A stretch of DNA of 8,411 nucleotides from CAYMUC01 sp964393535 (GTDB lineage Bacteria; Actinomycetota; Acidimicrobiia; Acidimicrobiales; Ilumatobacteraceae), in NCBI GenBank assembly GCA_964393535.1, contig CAYMUC010000115.1:1-8411 (forward strand), read 5' to 3'. The notes beneath the pieces were generated by a model. It saw nothing but the letters and a program-made list of their open reading frames with translations, searched no databases and was not told where the DNA came from. The position numbers and the translations under genes are program-made. Below are positions 1 to 6,179 of this stretch, one piece after another; the first letter of the stretch is position 1; each line of letters opens with the position of its first letter.

Positions 1-216
1 ACACCGACGTCGCGCGTACGTGAGCCCAGTTTCGGATTACCCACCACGACACAAGCCCGCAGTGTCGTTCCCACCGTTGCGTCAGACATCGTCGGTCACC
101 ACTCCTCGCACGGTCACCCAGGCGCGATCGCCCCGGGGACGTCAGTATCGCAGGTGCCCGACGGACCTTCCCAGGTGCCGTGGATGCATCAGCCACCCAC
201 GACACCTGGAGATCGA
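1..216. other. Non-coding flank downstream of the repeat protein gene
   Basis: No convincing gene is seen in these bases. The open frames that cross it on the plus strand continue into the antisense of the repeat-rich gene and have no ribosome binding site. The only structure I can support is a stem-loop at 171-209, listed separately. The rest may be intergenic space towards a gene outside the window. Confidence 0.5.
171..209 (-). terminator. Stem-loop just past the repeat protein stop, probable terminator
   Basis: The arms CCAGGTGCCGTGG (171-183) and CCACGACACCTGG (197-209) are complementary over 13 positions. The single mismatch becomes a U-G wobble in minus-strand RNA. The loop is 13 bases. 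The hairpin begins 7 bases after the stop codon of the minus-strand gene, where a terminator of the lipoprotein/repeat-protein unit would be expected. No U-run follows, so it is either a U-less hairpin terminator, as often suggested for high-GC actinobacteria, or an mRNA 3' stabiliser. Confidence 0.55.
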
Positions 217-2463
217 TCACCCCTCGCCTGGGGAGGCGTCGCCTTCCACGTTGGGCACCCCGGCCGGGTTCAGGAACGACGGTGTCCCCGGCACGTAGTC
301 CTCGTCACCCAACTGCGGCGCTGTCGGGTTCAAGAACGACGATGTCCCCGGCACGTAGTCCTCGTCACCCAACTGAGGTGCCGTCGGCTTCAAGAACGAC
401 GATGTGCCGGGCACGTAGTCCTCATCACCCAACTGAGGTGCCGTCGGCTTCAAGAACGACGACGGTGGTGTCCCGGACCCTGCCTGCCCCGCTTCTCCAC
501 CCTGTGGGGGTGGCCCGGCGAAGAAGAACTCCGAGTTCAACGGGAGCCCGGGCGGCACGCCTTGCTGGCCGGGTTCACCGGGCTGACCTCCGAAGAAGAA
601 GCCACGCGGGCCCTCGCCAGGTGCACCCGGCTGACCAGGCTGGGCGTTCGGATCGAAGGGGGCCAGACCGAACTTGGCCTCCAACTCCTCACGAGTCATC
701 GGCGCACCCAACGGCTGACCCGGCTCGCCCGGCTGACCAGGCTGCATCGGACCGAAGAACCCCTGGGGCGGGGCAACCGGCTGGCCGGGCTGACCGGGCT
801 GACCGGGCTGTCCGGGCTGACCGCCGAAGAAGAAGTCCTTGCCCAACGGCGGCCCCACCGGCTGACCCGGCTGACCGGGCTGGTTGGGCTGACCCGGTTG
901 ACCGGGCTGACCAGGCACGAAGAAGCCACGAGGTTGGCCAGGCTGTCCTGGCTGACCCGGCTGACCCGGCTGGGCGTTCGGATTGAATGGCGCGAGGCCG
1001 AACTTGGCCTCGAGTTCCTCACGAGTCATCGGAGCGCCAACGGGCTGACCCGGCTGACCGGGTTGGCCCGGCTGACCGGGTTGGCCCGGCTGCATCGGAC
1101 CGAAGAACCCCTGCGGTGCACCCATCGGCTGACCAGGCTGACCAGGCTGACCAGGCTGACCAGGCTGACCCGGCTGACCTGGCTGACCGCCGAAGAAGAA
1201 GTCCTTGCCCAACGGCGGCCCCACCGGCTGACCCGGCTGACCGGGCTGGTTGGGCTGACCCGGTTGACCGGGCTGACCCGGCACGAAGAAGCCACGCGGC
1301 TGCCCCGGCTGACCCGGCTGACCAGGTTGGGCGGGTTGCCCTGGCTGGGCGTTCGGATTGAGCGGAGCGAGACCGAACTTGGCCTCGAGTTCCTCACGAG
1401 TCATGGGAGCGCCAACGGGCTGACCCGCCTGACCGGGTTGGCCTGGCTGTCCTGGTTGGCCCGGCTGCATCGGACCGAAGAACCCCTGCGGTGCGCCCAT
1501 CGGCTGACCCGGCTGACCGGGTTGGCCCGGTTGACCCGGTTGACCGGGTTGGCCCGGCTGTCCGGGCTGGCCAGGCTGACCCCCGAAGAAGAAATCACGA
1601 TTGAGCGGAGCCCCGCCGGCCTGCGTTGGCTGGCCGGGCTGATTCGGCTGACCGGGTTGGCCCGGCTGACCCGGTGTGAAGAAGCCTCGAGGGGGTTGAC
1701 CAGGCTGATTCGGCTGGCCAGGTTGCCCGGTAGGCGCAGGTCCGAACGCCTGCGCTAGGTCCTCGGGACGGACTGGCTGGCCAGGCTGACCCGGCTGACC
1801 GGGTTGGCCAGGCTGACCTGGCTGACCTGGCTGCCCGGGCCCGAAGAAGTTCTGCGGTGGCTGTTGCGGCACTCGCGGAGGCTGACCCGGCTGGTTTGGC
1901 TGCCCCGGCTGGTTCGGCTGCCCCGGCTGGTTCGGCTGCCCCGGCTGGTTCGGCTGGCCCGGCTGGTTCGGCTGGCCCGGCTGGTTTGGCTGGCCAGGCT
2001 GGTTCGGCTGGCCCGGCGTCCCACCCTGATTCGGACGCGGCGGCTGACCGGGCTGGTTCGGCTGCCCCGCAGTTCCACCCTGGTTCGGCTGACCGGGCTG
2101 ACCCGGCTGGCCGGGCTGGTTTGGCTGGCCAGGCGTCCCACCCGGATTCGGACGCGGCGGCTGACCAGGCGTCCCGCCCTGGTTCGGCTGACCTGGTTGG
2201 CCCGGCTGATTCGGCGTCCCACCATTCGGCGGCGGCCCCACCGGACCCGGCTGATTCGGCGTCCCACCATTCGGCGGCGGCGGCACCGGGGCACCACCCG
2301 ACGGCGGCGGGCCCACCGGACCCGGCTGATTCGGCGTCCCACCATTCGGCGGCGGAGGCGGCGTCTGGGCCGCCACGGGACTGGCCGCCAGAGTCAGCGC
2401 CGCCGATGCCACCAGGGCACCGACCGCCACTTTCCAGGATCGGGGGGCTTTGCGATGTTGCAT
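217..2463 (-). CDS. Secreted Gly-Gln-Pro repeat protein with Phe-Phe motifs
   Basis: I do not recognise a named family. The 748-residue product starts with a signal peptide: basic start MQHRKAPRSWK, a hydrophobic core, and AxA-type cleavage after SPVAA near residue 32. A Pro-rich stretch (PPPPPNGGTPNQPGPVGPP) follows, then long tracts of GQP/NQP triplets. These tracts are interrupted by RGFF, QGFF and DFFF motifs and by three copies of a module containing MTREELEAKFGLAP. The C-terminus carries acidic 20-residue repeats. Gly (or Asn) falls at every third position, so the tracts are collagen-like in period, but Asn breaks the strict Gly rule in many places. I prefer the ATG at 2463, one base after the lipoprotein stop (TGA-G-ATG), over a TTG at 2481 that overlaps it; the signal peptide fits this start. 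No membrane anchor or sorting motif is seen at the C-terminus, so it may be released or held by its partner lipoprotein. A role in surface or matrix material is inference. Confidence 0.85.
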   Translation of the reverse strand: MQHRKAPRSWKVAVGALVASAALTLAASPVAAQTPPPPPNGGTPNQPGPVGPPPSGGAPVPPPPNGGTPNQPGPVGPPPNGGTPNQPGQPGQPNQGGTPGQPPRPNPGGTPGQPNQPGQPGQPGQPNQGGTAGQPNQPGQPPRPNQGGTPGQPNQPGQPNQPGQPNQPGQPNQPGQPNQPGQPNQPGQPNQPGQPPRVPQQPPQNFFGPGQPGQPGQPGQPGQPGQPGQPVRPEDLAQAFGPAPTGQPGQPNQPGQPPRGFFTPGQPGQPGQPNQPGQPTQAGGAPLNRDFFFGGQPGQPGQPGQPGQPGQPGQPGQPGQPMGAPQGFFGPMQPGQPGQPGQPGQAGQPVGAPMTREELEAKFGLAPLNPNAQPGQPAQPGQPGQPGQPRGFFVPGQPGQPGQPNQPGQPGQPVGPPLGKDFFFGGQPGQPGQPGQPGQPGQPGQPMGAPQGFFGPMQPGQPGQPGQPGQPGQPVGAPMTREELEAKFGLAPFNPNAQPGQPGQPGQPGQPRGFFVPGQPGQPGQPNQPGQPGQPVGPPLGKDFFFGGQPGQPGQPGQPGQPVAPPQGFFGPMQPGQPGEPGQPLGAPMTREELEAKFGLAPFDPNAQPGQPGAPGEGPRGFFFGGQPGEPGQQGVPPGLPLNSEFFFAGPPPQGGEAGQAGSGTPPSSFLKPTAPQLGDEDYVPGTSSFLKPTAPQLGDEDYVPGTSSFLNPTAPQLGDEDYVPGTPSFLNPAGVPNVEGDASPGEG
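269..448 (-). repeat. 60-base tandem repeat, three full units plus a partial
   Basis: Units begin at 269, 329, 389 and 449 with an exact 60-base period. They encode SSFLKPTAPQLGDEDYVPGT (20 residues) in the C-terminal tail of the repeat protein. The middle copies are nearly identical in DNA. The unit nearest the C-terminus is degenerate (PSFLNPAGVPNVEGDASPGEG), and a partial unit lies at 449 to about 470. The near-identity suggests recent duplication or conversion. The unit is acidic (GDEDY), in contrast to the uncharged Gly-Gln-Pro core. Confidence 0.9.
586..1404 (-). repeat. Large 110-125 residue modules inside the repeat protein
   Basis: The motif MTREELEAKFGLAP starts at 1404, 1029 and 699, so spacing is 375 and then 330 bases (125 and 110 residues). 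Between copies the order is constant: PNA, GQP tract, PRGFFVPGQ, GQP/NQP tract, PVGPPLGKDFFFGG, GQP tract, APQGFFGPMQ, GQP tract, GAPMTREEL. The last copy is shortened and ends near PRGFFFGG at about 586. The length differences are whole numbers of 9-base GGCTGACCC-like units, as expected from slippage or unequal exchange. One uninterrupted tract, next to the Met codon at 1498-1500, has nine GQP triplets. Confidence 0.85.
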
Positions 2464-2464
2464 C

Positions 2465-3175
2465 TCAGGCCTCGCAACCAAAGGCGTTCACCAGTTCGAA
2501 GAACGACGTGCTCACGGATTCCTGCTCGGTGCCGGTCACGGTGAGGGCGAAGGACCGTCCGCCGGCTTCGCAACTCCAGCCACCGATCACGGCCACGCCC
2601 ACGGTCGCCTCACCCTCGGTGGCGGTGAAGGTGGCGTACGCAGCGTCCTGCCCGTCCACGGTGAAGGAGTCCTCGCCCGAGGCCAACAGTGCGAATTCGA
2701 GTCCCGAACTCGACTGCAGCACTTCGAACGATGACACCACCGACTCCGACGGCGTCAGCGGGTTCTCGTCGGTGAGCCACAGCAGCAGCACGCTCACACC
2801 ACCCGCACTGGCCACCAGCGAGCCCGACTCGTTGTTGGCCTCGTCACCGGCGAGTCCCGAGTAGGTGGGCGTGACACCCGCTGGCAACGGGAAGGCAAAG
2901 CCGTACGTGGAGTCGGTCACCACTTCAGGCGCCGTTGCAGGAGCGAAGCCCGAACTTCCGTCGGCGTTGGTCACGAACCGGCCCGACAGTTCGTCGACCT
3001 TGGCCTGCAATTCGGCAATGGCGGCTTCCAGAGCGGACGTATCTACTGAGGCGGACCCACCCGAGTCGGTGGCGGCAGCAACGGTGCCGTCCCCGGAGCT
3101 CGAGCCGCAGCCAGCGGAAGTGAGGAGTGCGAAGCCCAGCGACAGGGCTCCCAGGGTCTTGATCGAGCGCCGCAT
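2465..3175 (-). CDS. Putative lipoprotein with short helix and compact C-terminal domain
   Basis: The 236-residue product opens MRRSIKTLGALSLGFALLTSAGC: a basic n-region, a hydrophobic stretch and a lipobox-like SAGC with the acceptor Cys at 23. The -3 Ser is not ideal for a lipobox. A Gly/Ser-rich linker (24-45) leads to a short amphipathic helix (about 45-66, LEAAIAELQAKVDELSGRF) that could form a coiled coil. A domain of about 150 residues follows (YGFAFPLPAG, SFTVDGQDAAYATF). It loosely resembles the PsbP/Mog1-like pattern, but this is a weak impression. Cys202 and Cys234 could pair. The start was chosen because ATG at 3175 has AAAGGTGG four bases upstream; a longer reading to 3211 would add 12 residues before the signal. 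Its stop is one base from the next ATG, so both genes are probably translated from one mRNA, and it may anchor or assist the Gly-Gln-Pro protein at the surface. Confidence 0.8.
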   Translation of the reverse strand: MRRSIKTLGALSLGFALLTSAGCGSSSGDGTVAAATDSGGSASVDTSALEAAIAELQAKVDELSGRFVTNADGSSGFAPATAPEVVTDSTYGFAFPLPAGVTPTYSGLAGDEANNESGSLVASAGGVSVLLLWLTDENPLTPSESVVSSFEVLQSSSGLEFALLASGEDSFTVDGQDAAYATFTATEGEATVGVAVIGGWSCEAGGRSFALTVTGTEQESVSTSFFELVNAFGCEA

Positions 3176-3179
3176 GGGG

Positions 3180-3187
3180 CCACCTTT
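3180..3187 (-). promoter_or_regulatory. Shine-Dalgarno of the lipoprotein gene
   Basis: The minus strand reads AAAGGTGG, then CCCC, then ATG at 3175. This decides the start of the lipoprotein at 3175 over the in-frame codon at 3211. Confidence 0.7.
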
Positions 3188-3197
3188 CGGATACTGA

Positions 3198-3215
3198 CAC
3201 TTTGTCGACATAGTG
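3198..3215. promoter_or_regulatory. 18-bp near-perfect palindrome, candidate operator
   Basis: CACTTTGTCGACATAGTG pairs with its own complement at 8 of 9 positions, with a perfect TGTCGACA core at 3203-3210. It lies 22 bases upstream of the lipoprotein ATG and about 108 bases upstream of the divergent plus-strand gene. A dimeric regulator site is the simplest reading; no cognate regulator can be assigned from the window. A smaller imperfect palindrome, TGCCTGCGGGCA, sits at 3221-3232. I could not identify convincing -35/-10 boxes in this gap. Confidence 0.5.
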
Positions 3216-3323
3216 AACCATGCCTGCGGGCATCAGAAAAGACAATTCGCTTGTTTATTGGCACGCCTGAGCGAACAGTGGACGCCGATCACACCAAATC
3301 CCGGTGCGTGCGTTGGATCAGGT

Positions 3324-3710
3324 ATGCAGCACGACGACACGCCACCGCCGTTCGACCCCGCCACACTTGCCGAGTTCGCCGAACTCGCCGATGACGTCCA
3401 GCGCGCCTTCCTGAACGACACTCGCTACACGCCGCGTCTCCGCCGGGCCCTACGGGCGCTCTCGGACCTTTCGGCGCCGGTGCCAGAGGACTGGATCACC
3501 GTCGACGACGACGGTAACGCCACGTTTGCCACGTTGCCGGCGCAGGCCTTCGACCGACTGGTCTGCCTCCTCGAGGACCTCGCCGAACATCGTCCCGTGG
3601 AGGTCACGGTCGTACGCACCGGACCCACCCTGTTCGGGCCGATCGCTCCTCGGGGCCCCACCAACTCGGTACCCGCCCCGTCGTCGGTACACCCCGTCAT
3701 CAACCGCTGA
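3324..3710 (+). CDS. Small hypothetical protein, first gene of the middle cluster
   Basis: This is a 128-residue cytoplasmic protein starting MQHDDTPPPFDPATLAEF, with no signal or membrane segment. It is mostly helical up to residue 50 (LAEFAELADDVQRAFLND, LRRALRALSDL). A segment then reads WITVDDDGNATFATLPAQAFDRLVCLLEDLAEHRPVEVTVVR, followed by a Pro-rich tail. The segment from FATLP to VEVTVV recalls the region before the helix-turn-helix in excisionase-like antitoxins, but the DNA-binding helix expected next is absent; I treat this as a weak resemblance. ATG at 3324 was chosen because the upstream extension to 3213 looks non-coding and crosses the divergent regulatory gap; TGGA lies six bases upstream as a poor ribosome binding site. 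The next gene follows after 11 bases, so it is likely co-transcribed. Confidence 0.65.
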   Translation: MQHDDTPPPFDPATLAEFAELADDVQRAFLNDTRYTPRLRRALRALSDLSAPVPEDWITVDDDGNATFATLPAQAFDRLVCLLEDLAEHRPVEVTVVRTGPTLFGPIAPRGPTNSVPAPSSVHPVINR

Positions 3711-3721
3711 CCCCAATCACC

Positions 3722-4858
3722 ATGATCACCAAACCACTCACCACCATCTCGTCGCACGAACTCAATCTCATGGAAGCGGCGCGTTCGCTCGACATTCGCG
3801 AGACGCTCGGTCATGCCATTCACCTCCACTTGCAGGGAGGCCGGCATCAGTGGCTCGTGCAGACGTCACACGGTCAACTGGAGTTCAGTGCCGACTCCGA
3901 CAACCTGCGACCAGACCTGGATCTCACGCTCCGCCTCTCGGATCGGCTGAGTTGGTGTAGCGACCTGATCCACTTCGAGCAACGGGATCTGCGCCTCGCC
4001 GACTCCAGCACCGCTGTGTTGAGCGACGGCGAGTTGGCCATCGCCATCGACCTGGTTCCCGGGCCCACCGAGGCGCCCGAGGCCTGGCTGGTGCGCTACG
4101 TCGCCTCGGCCACCTTGCCCTTGTACCGATTCGCTCGGGCGCTGTCATCGGCGCGGGTCATGCCTTCGGGCGCCGACGATCAGCGCTACCCCCTGCCTCC
4201 CATGTGGCTGAACCTCGCCAATGGGCGTCTCAACCTGCACATCGACTGGGGTGACTTCCTGCAAAGTCGCGCCACGTACACCGTGGCCGTCGATGCGCGC
4301 CAGGGCACGGGCACCATTTGCCTGCCCCACCGGCGCGTCGACGACTTCCTGCGTCGTGTCCTCATGCACGTGGACGACGAGCAACCCCTCACCGTTGCCA
4401 TCGGCGAGATGTTCCGTTTCGGCGAGCGGCTTCCCACCGTGTCACTTGCCTGCGACGGTTGGCGCTTCACCGTTGTGGCACGCGACGCGTTGTCCGAGCG
4501 GTGGACCGACAGGGTGGAGGACGAACTCCGGGGGTTCGACATCGCCGACCGAGATGCCACGAAGTGGCTCGTGAAGGTGGCCAAGCGACCCATTCACGTG
4601 ACGCTGCACAGCGGTCATCCAGACATGGTGCGGGTCAGTTCGCCACTGATCTCGGGAGTGGACGACACCACCGAGCTGCTGCGGGAGATCAGCACGCTCA
4701 ACGGCGCCTCCACTGACGTTCGCTACTGGTTCGAGGACGATTCGGCATGGGTGGGGGTCGATGTGCCGTGCACACGACTGGAGGACCTCCGGTCGGCGGT
4801 GCGTTCGGTGTCCACGGCTGTCGACACCTACGGCCCCCTGCTCAGTGCGTGGGGATGA
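3722..4858 (+). CDS. Protein with C-terminal YbjN/TY-Chap-like domain
   Basis: A soluble 378-residue protein. Residues about 289-378 follow the YbjN / type III secretion chaperone-like (TY-Chap) pattern: a beta hairpin (HVTLHSGHPDMVRVSSPLI), a helix ending in LLREISTLNGAS, strands VRYWFEDDSAWVGVDVP, then a helix LEDLRSAVRSVSTAVDTYGPLL. Domains of this type bind client proteins as chaperones. Residues about 160-255 (YTVAVDARQGTGTICLPHRRVDDFLRRVL, then LTVAIGE and SLACDGWRFTVVA) loosely resemble one repeat of a DNA sliding-clamp fold; this is a hunch. The first 150 residues are unassigned. There is no clear Shine-Dalgarno, but the 11-base gap from the previous stop suggests coupling. The stop overlaps the next start (ATGA). 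Start at 3722 is the first ATG; an in-frame ATG at 3770 has no better context. Confidence 0.8.
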   Translation: MITKPLTTISSHELNLMEAARSLDIRETLGHAIHLHLQGGRHQWLVQTSHGQLEFSADSDNLRPDLDLTLRLSDRLSWCSDLIHFEQRDLRLADSSTAVLSDGELAIAIDLVPGPTEAPEAWLVRYVASATLPLYRFARALSSARVMPSGADDQRYPLPPMWLNLANGRLNLHIDWGDFLQSRATYTVAVDARQGTGTICLPHRRVDDFLRRVLMHVDDEQPLTVAIGEMFRFGERLPTVSLACDGWRFTVVARDALSERWTDRVEDELRGFDIADRDATKWLVKVAKRPIHVTLHSGHPDMVRVSSPLISGVDDTTELLREISTLNGASTDVRYWFEDDSAWVGVDVPCTRLEDLRSAVRSVSTAVDTYGPLLSAWG

Positions 4859-5409
4859 CCGTCGTGAACACCGATGACGCTGCTGCGCTGGTCGATTCCA
4901 TGTTCAAGGGAGCGCCCAAGACCACGGTGCCCTGGCCCCAGGGTGGTCGCCTGAGGGGAATTCCCAAGATCGACCCTCGACTGATCCGTGATGTGTTGGC
5001 CTCACCTGCCGTGCTGGCCGAGGTGGATCCCACCACGCTGCACGCCAACCAACCCTGGATCGTGGCCGAGCACGTGGCGTACTACCTCGGCGACCAGTGG
5101 CGCCGCACCGGTCGCACCTCGGCCGATCGCTGGGAGGCGGCGAACCGGTTCCCCTTGGTACTGCCCGACTACCGAGGCCGGCCCACCATCGTGGCGGGTC
5201 ATCACCGGTCGGCAGCCGCGCTGCTGAGAGGCGAACCGGTACTGGCCCGTGTGGCCCCGGGCACGTGGGACGCCCCCGCCCACCTCACGCCCAGCCTGGT
5301 GCTGGCACCCACTGACGACCCGGCGACCGCGACCGATGAGTTACGGCAGCGAGGCCTCGACGATGACGAGATCCGCTTCGCCTTCCGGGTCGCTCGGCCG
5401 GATCGCTGA
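4855..5409 (+). CDS. ParB-like (ParB/sulfiredoxin fold) domain protein
   Basis: The 184-residue product contains LHANQPWIVAEHVAYYL (62-78), RFPLVLPDYRGRPTIVAGHHRSAAALLRGEPVLARV (98-133). This is the pattern of ParB/Srx-fold domains: a strand, then GHHR-x-AAAL-x-G. In that superfamily the motif binds or cleaves nucleotides, and members include CTP-dependent ParB proteins and small nucleases and phosphate-transfer enzymes. No helix-turn-helix follows, so it is not a chromosome-partitioning ParB. The ATG at 4855 overlaps the previous TGA by ATGA, which fixes the start and implies translational coupling to the TY-Chap-like gene. It ends 7 bases from the convergent regulator gene. The exact chemistry cannot be read from sequence alone. 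Confidence 0.75.
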   Translation: MTVVNTDDAAALVDSMFKGAPKTTVPWPQGGRLRGIPKIDPRLIRDVLASPAVLAEVDPTTLHANQPWIVAEHVAYYLGDQWRRTGRTSADRWEAANRFPLVLPDYRGRPTIVAGHHRSAAALLRGEPVLARVAPGTWDAPAHLTPSLVLAPTDDPATATDELRQRGLDDDEIRFAFRVARPDR

Positions 5410-5416
5410 GCCTCGC

Positions 5417-6112
5417 CTACACCCGCAGTCGTATCGGCGACTCGAGCAGATCGGCGTCGCCTGCCACGTACCACTGCGCCGGACGACCCGGTCGAGAGGG
5501 TGTGGTCGGTGGCTCCACGGGTCGAACGACATCGCCTGCAGCCTCGACCTTGCGTCGGAAGTTGGCCGGATCGATGCTGACGCCCGGGCCCAGCACCTGT
5601 TCGTAGACGGCACGCAACTGCTTCAGCATGAACGGCTTGCCCGGCGAGTCGAGGAGGCGCACGGCGATGGAGGTGGTCTCCATCACCGACTTCACCGCCT
5701 CTCGAGCAGCGAGAACGGTGTCGGGCCGATCCACCTTGCGGAGGAGTTCATCGCCGTGATCGACCACCACGAACGTCGATGACTCACTGCTGTTCGAGGG
5801 CCGGGGCCCCAGCACGGCGAAACCGAGCGTGAGCCTCGAGGCCACACGCTCGTCACCGGCCTCGGCACGATGACCCAGCAGCAGTGGGCGGTGGTGAACG
5901 TCCTCGATGCCGACCCGTTCCGCCAGGACGCGACTGGCCCCCATCTCGGGTGTTTCCCCCGGCAACAGCGGACCCGCCGGCAGACGATGTAGCGCAGTCT
6001 CACCGAGCGCACGCTCCACCGTCACCACCATGCCGTGCTTGGGATGGATGTTCAGGTACGCGATTTCGACGCAGGCGATGACCCCGAGCGGGGCCTGGAT
6101 CTCTCCAGACAC
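5417..6112 (-). CDS. NrtR-like regulator: degenerate Nudix domain plus winged helix
   Basis: A 231-residue protein. Residues 11-150 form a Nudix-type domain: VEIAYLNIHPKHGMVVTVER, then LPAGPLLPGETPEMGASRVLAERVGIED. Aligned to GX5EX7REUXEEXGU, G47, E53, R61, E65 and GI are kept, but the first Glu of REU is Val62 and the second of EE is Arg66. The metal site is therefore damaged and hydrolysis is unlikely. Residues 159-217 are the typical C-terminal winged helix: KPFMLKQLRAVYEQVLG, DPANFRRKVEAAGDVV. NrtR regulators sense ADP-ribose or related NAD metabolites and repress NAD and ADP-ribose genes, often beside themselves. The start is GTG at 6112; an in-frame stop lies a few codons upstream and no good Shine-Dalgarno is present, so translation may be leaderless. 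It is divergent from the phosphatase/AAA+ operon, its likely target. Confidence 0.85.
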   Translation of the reverse strand: MSGEIQAPLGVIACVEIAYLNIHPKHGMVVTVERALGETALHRLPAGPLLPGETPEMGASRVLAERVGIEDVHHRPLLLGHRAEAGDERVASRLTLGFAVLGPRPSNSSESSTFVVVDHGDELLRKVDRPDTVLAAREAVKSVMETTSIAVRLLDSPGKPFMLKQLRAVYEQVLGPGVSIDPANFRRKVEAAGDVVRPVEPPTTPSRPGRPAQWYVAGDADLLESPIRLRV

Positions 6113-6131
6113 GCAATAAAGGTATCACCGT

Positions 6132-6164
6132 CTCAAATCAGTTATGAGCGAAAGTACAATAACT
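6132..6164. promoter_or_regulatory. Divergent regulatory region with inverted repeats and -10 box
   Basis: TACAAT at 6155-6160 is a good -10 box for the plus-strand operon, 25 bases before its ATG; the -35 about 17 bases upstream is poor. AGTTAT (6140-6145) and ATAACT (6159-6164) are inverted arms around it, with a 13-base spacer. An overlapping imperfect palindrome, CTCAAATCAGTTATGAG (6132-6148), pairs at 6 of 8 positions. The 72-base gap between the two divergent starts is where the Nudix/winged-helix regulator would act on both genes. The site assignment is inference. Confidence 0.5.
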
Positions 6165-6173
6165 CCTCGACAC

Positions 6174-6179
6174 AAGGAG
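6174..6179 (+). promoter_or_regulatory. Strong Shine-Dalgarno of the phosphatase gene
   Basis: AAGGAG followed by five bases and ATG at 6185. It fixes the start at 6185, and not at the longer in-frame reading from 6035 that would run through the promoter and the divergent gene. It is the best ribosome binding site in the window. Confidence 0.85.

Noticed and set aside
154..1758. Long plus-strand open frame (534 codons) rich in RLTRLTGL repeats
   Set aside because: It is the antisense of the Gly-Gln-Pro repeats. The 9-base repeat keeps the opposite strand open by its composition. There is no ribosome binding site, and the minus-strand frame has a signal peptide and ordered modules.
217..2463. 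CRISPR array or simple satellite repeat
   Set aside because: The repeats are in frame, 9 and 60 bases long, and encode an ordered protein with a signal peptide; there are no unique spacers of constant length.
1857..2864. Plus-strand open frame of 335 codons rich in Ala, Gly and Ser
   Set aside because: It crosses the junction of two real minus-strand genes and its composition is that of a GC-rich shadow frame.
5369..5405. Hairpin GATCCG...CGGATC near the convergent stops as a terminator
   Set aside because: The arms are six bases, mostly within the coding region of the ParB-like gene, with a long loop and no U-run.
5249..5782. Plus-strand open frame of 177 codons across the convergent junction
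   Set aside because: It overlaps the ends of the ParB-like gene and the Nudix regulator in other frames and has no start signal or recognisable motif.
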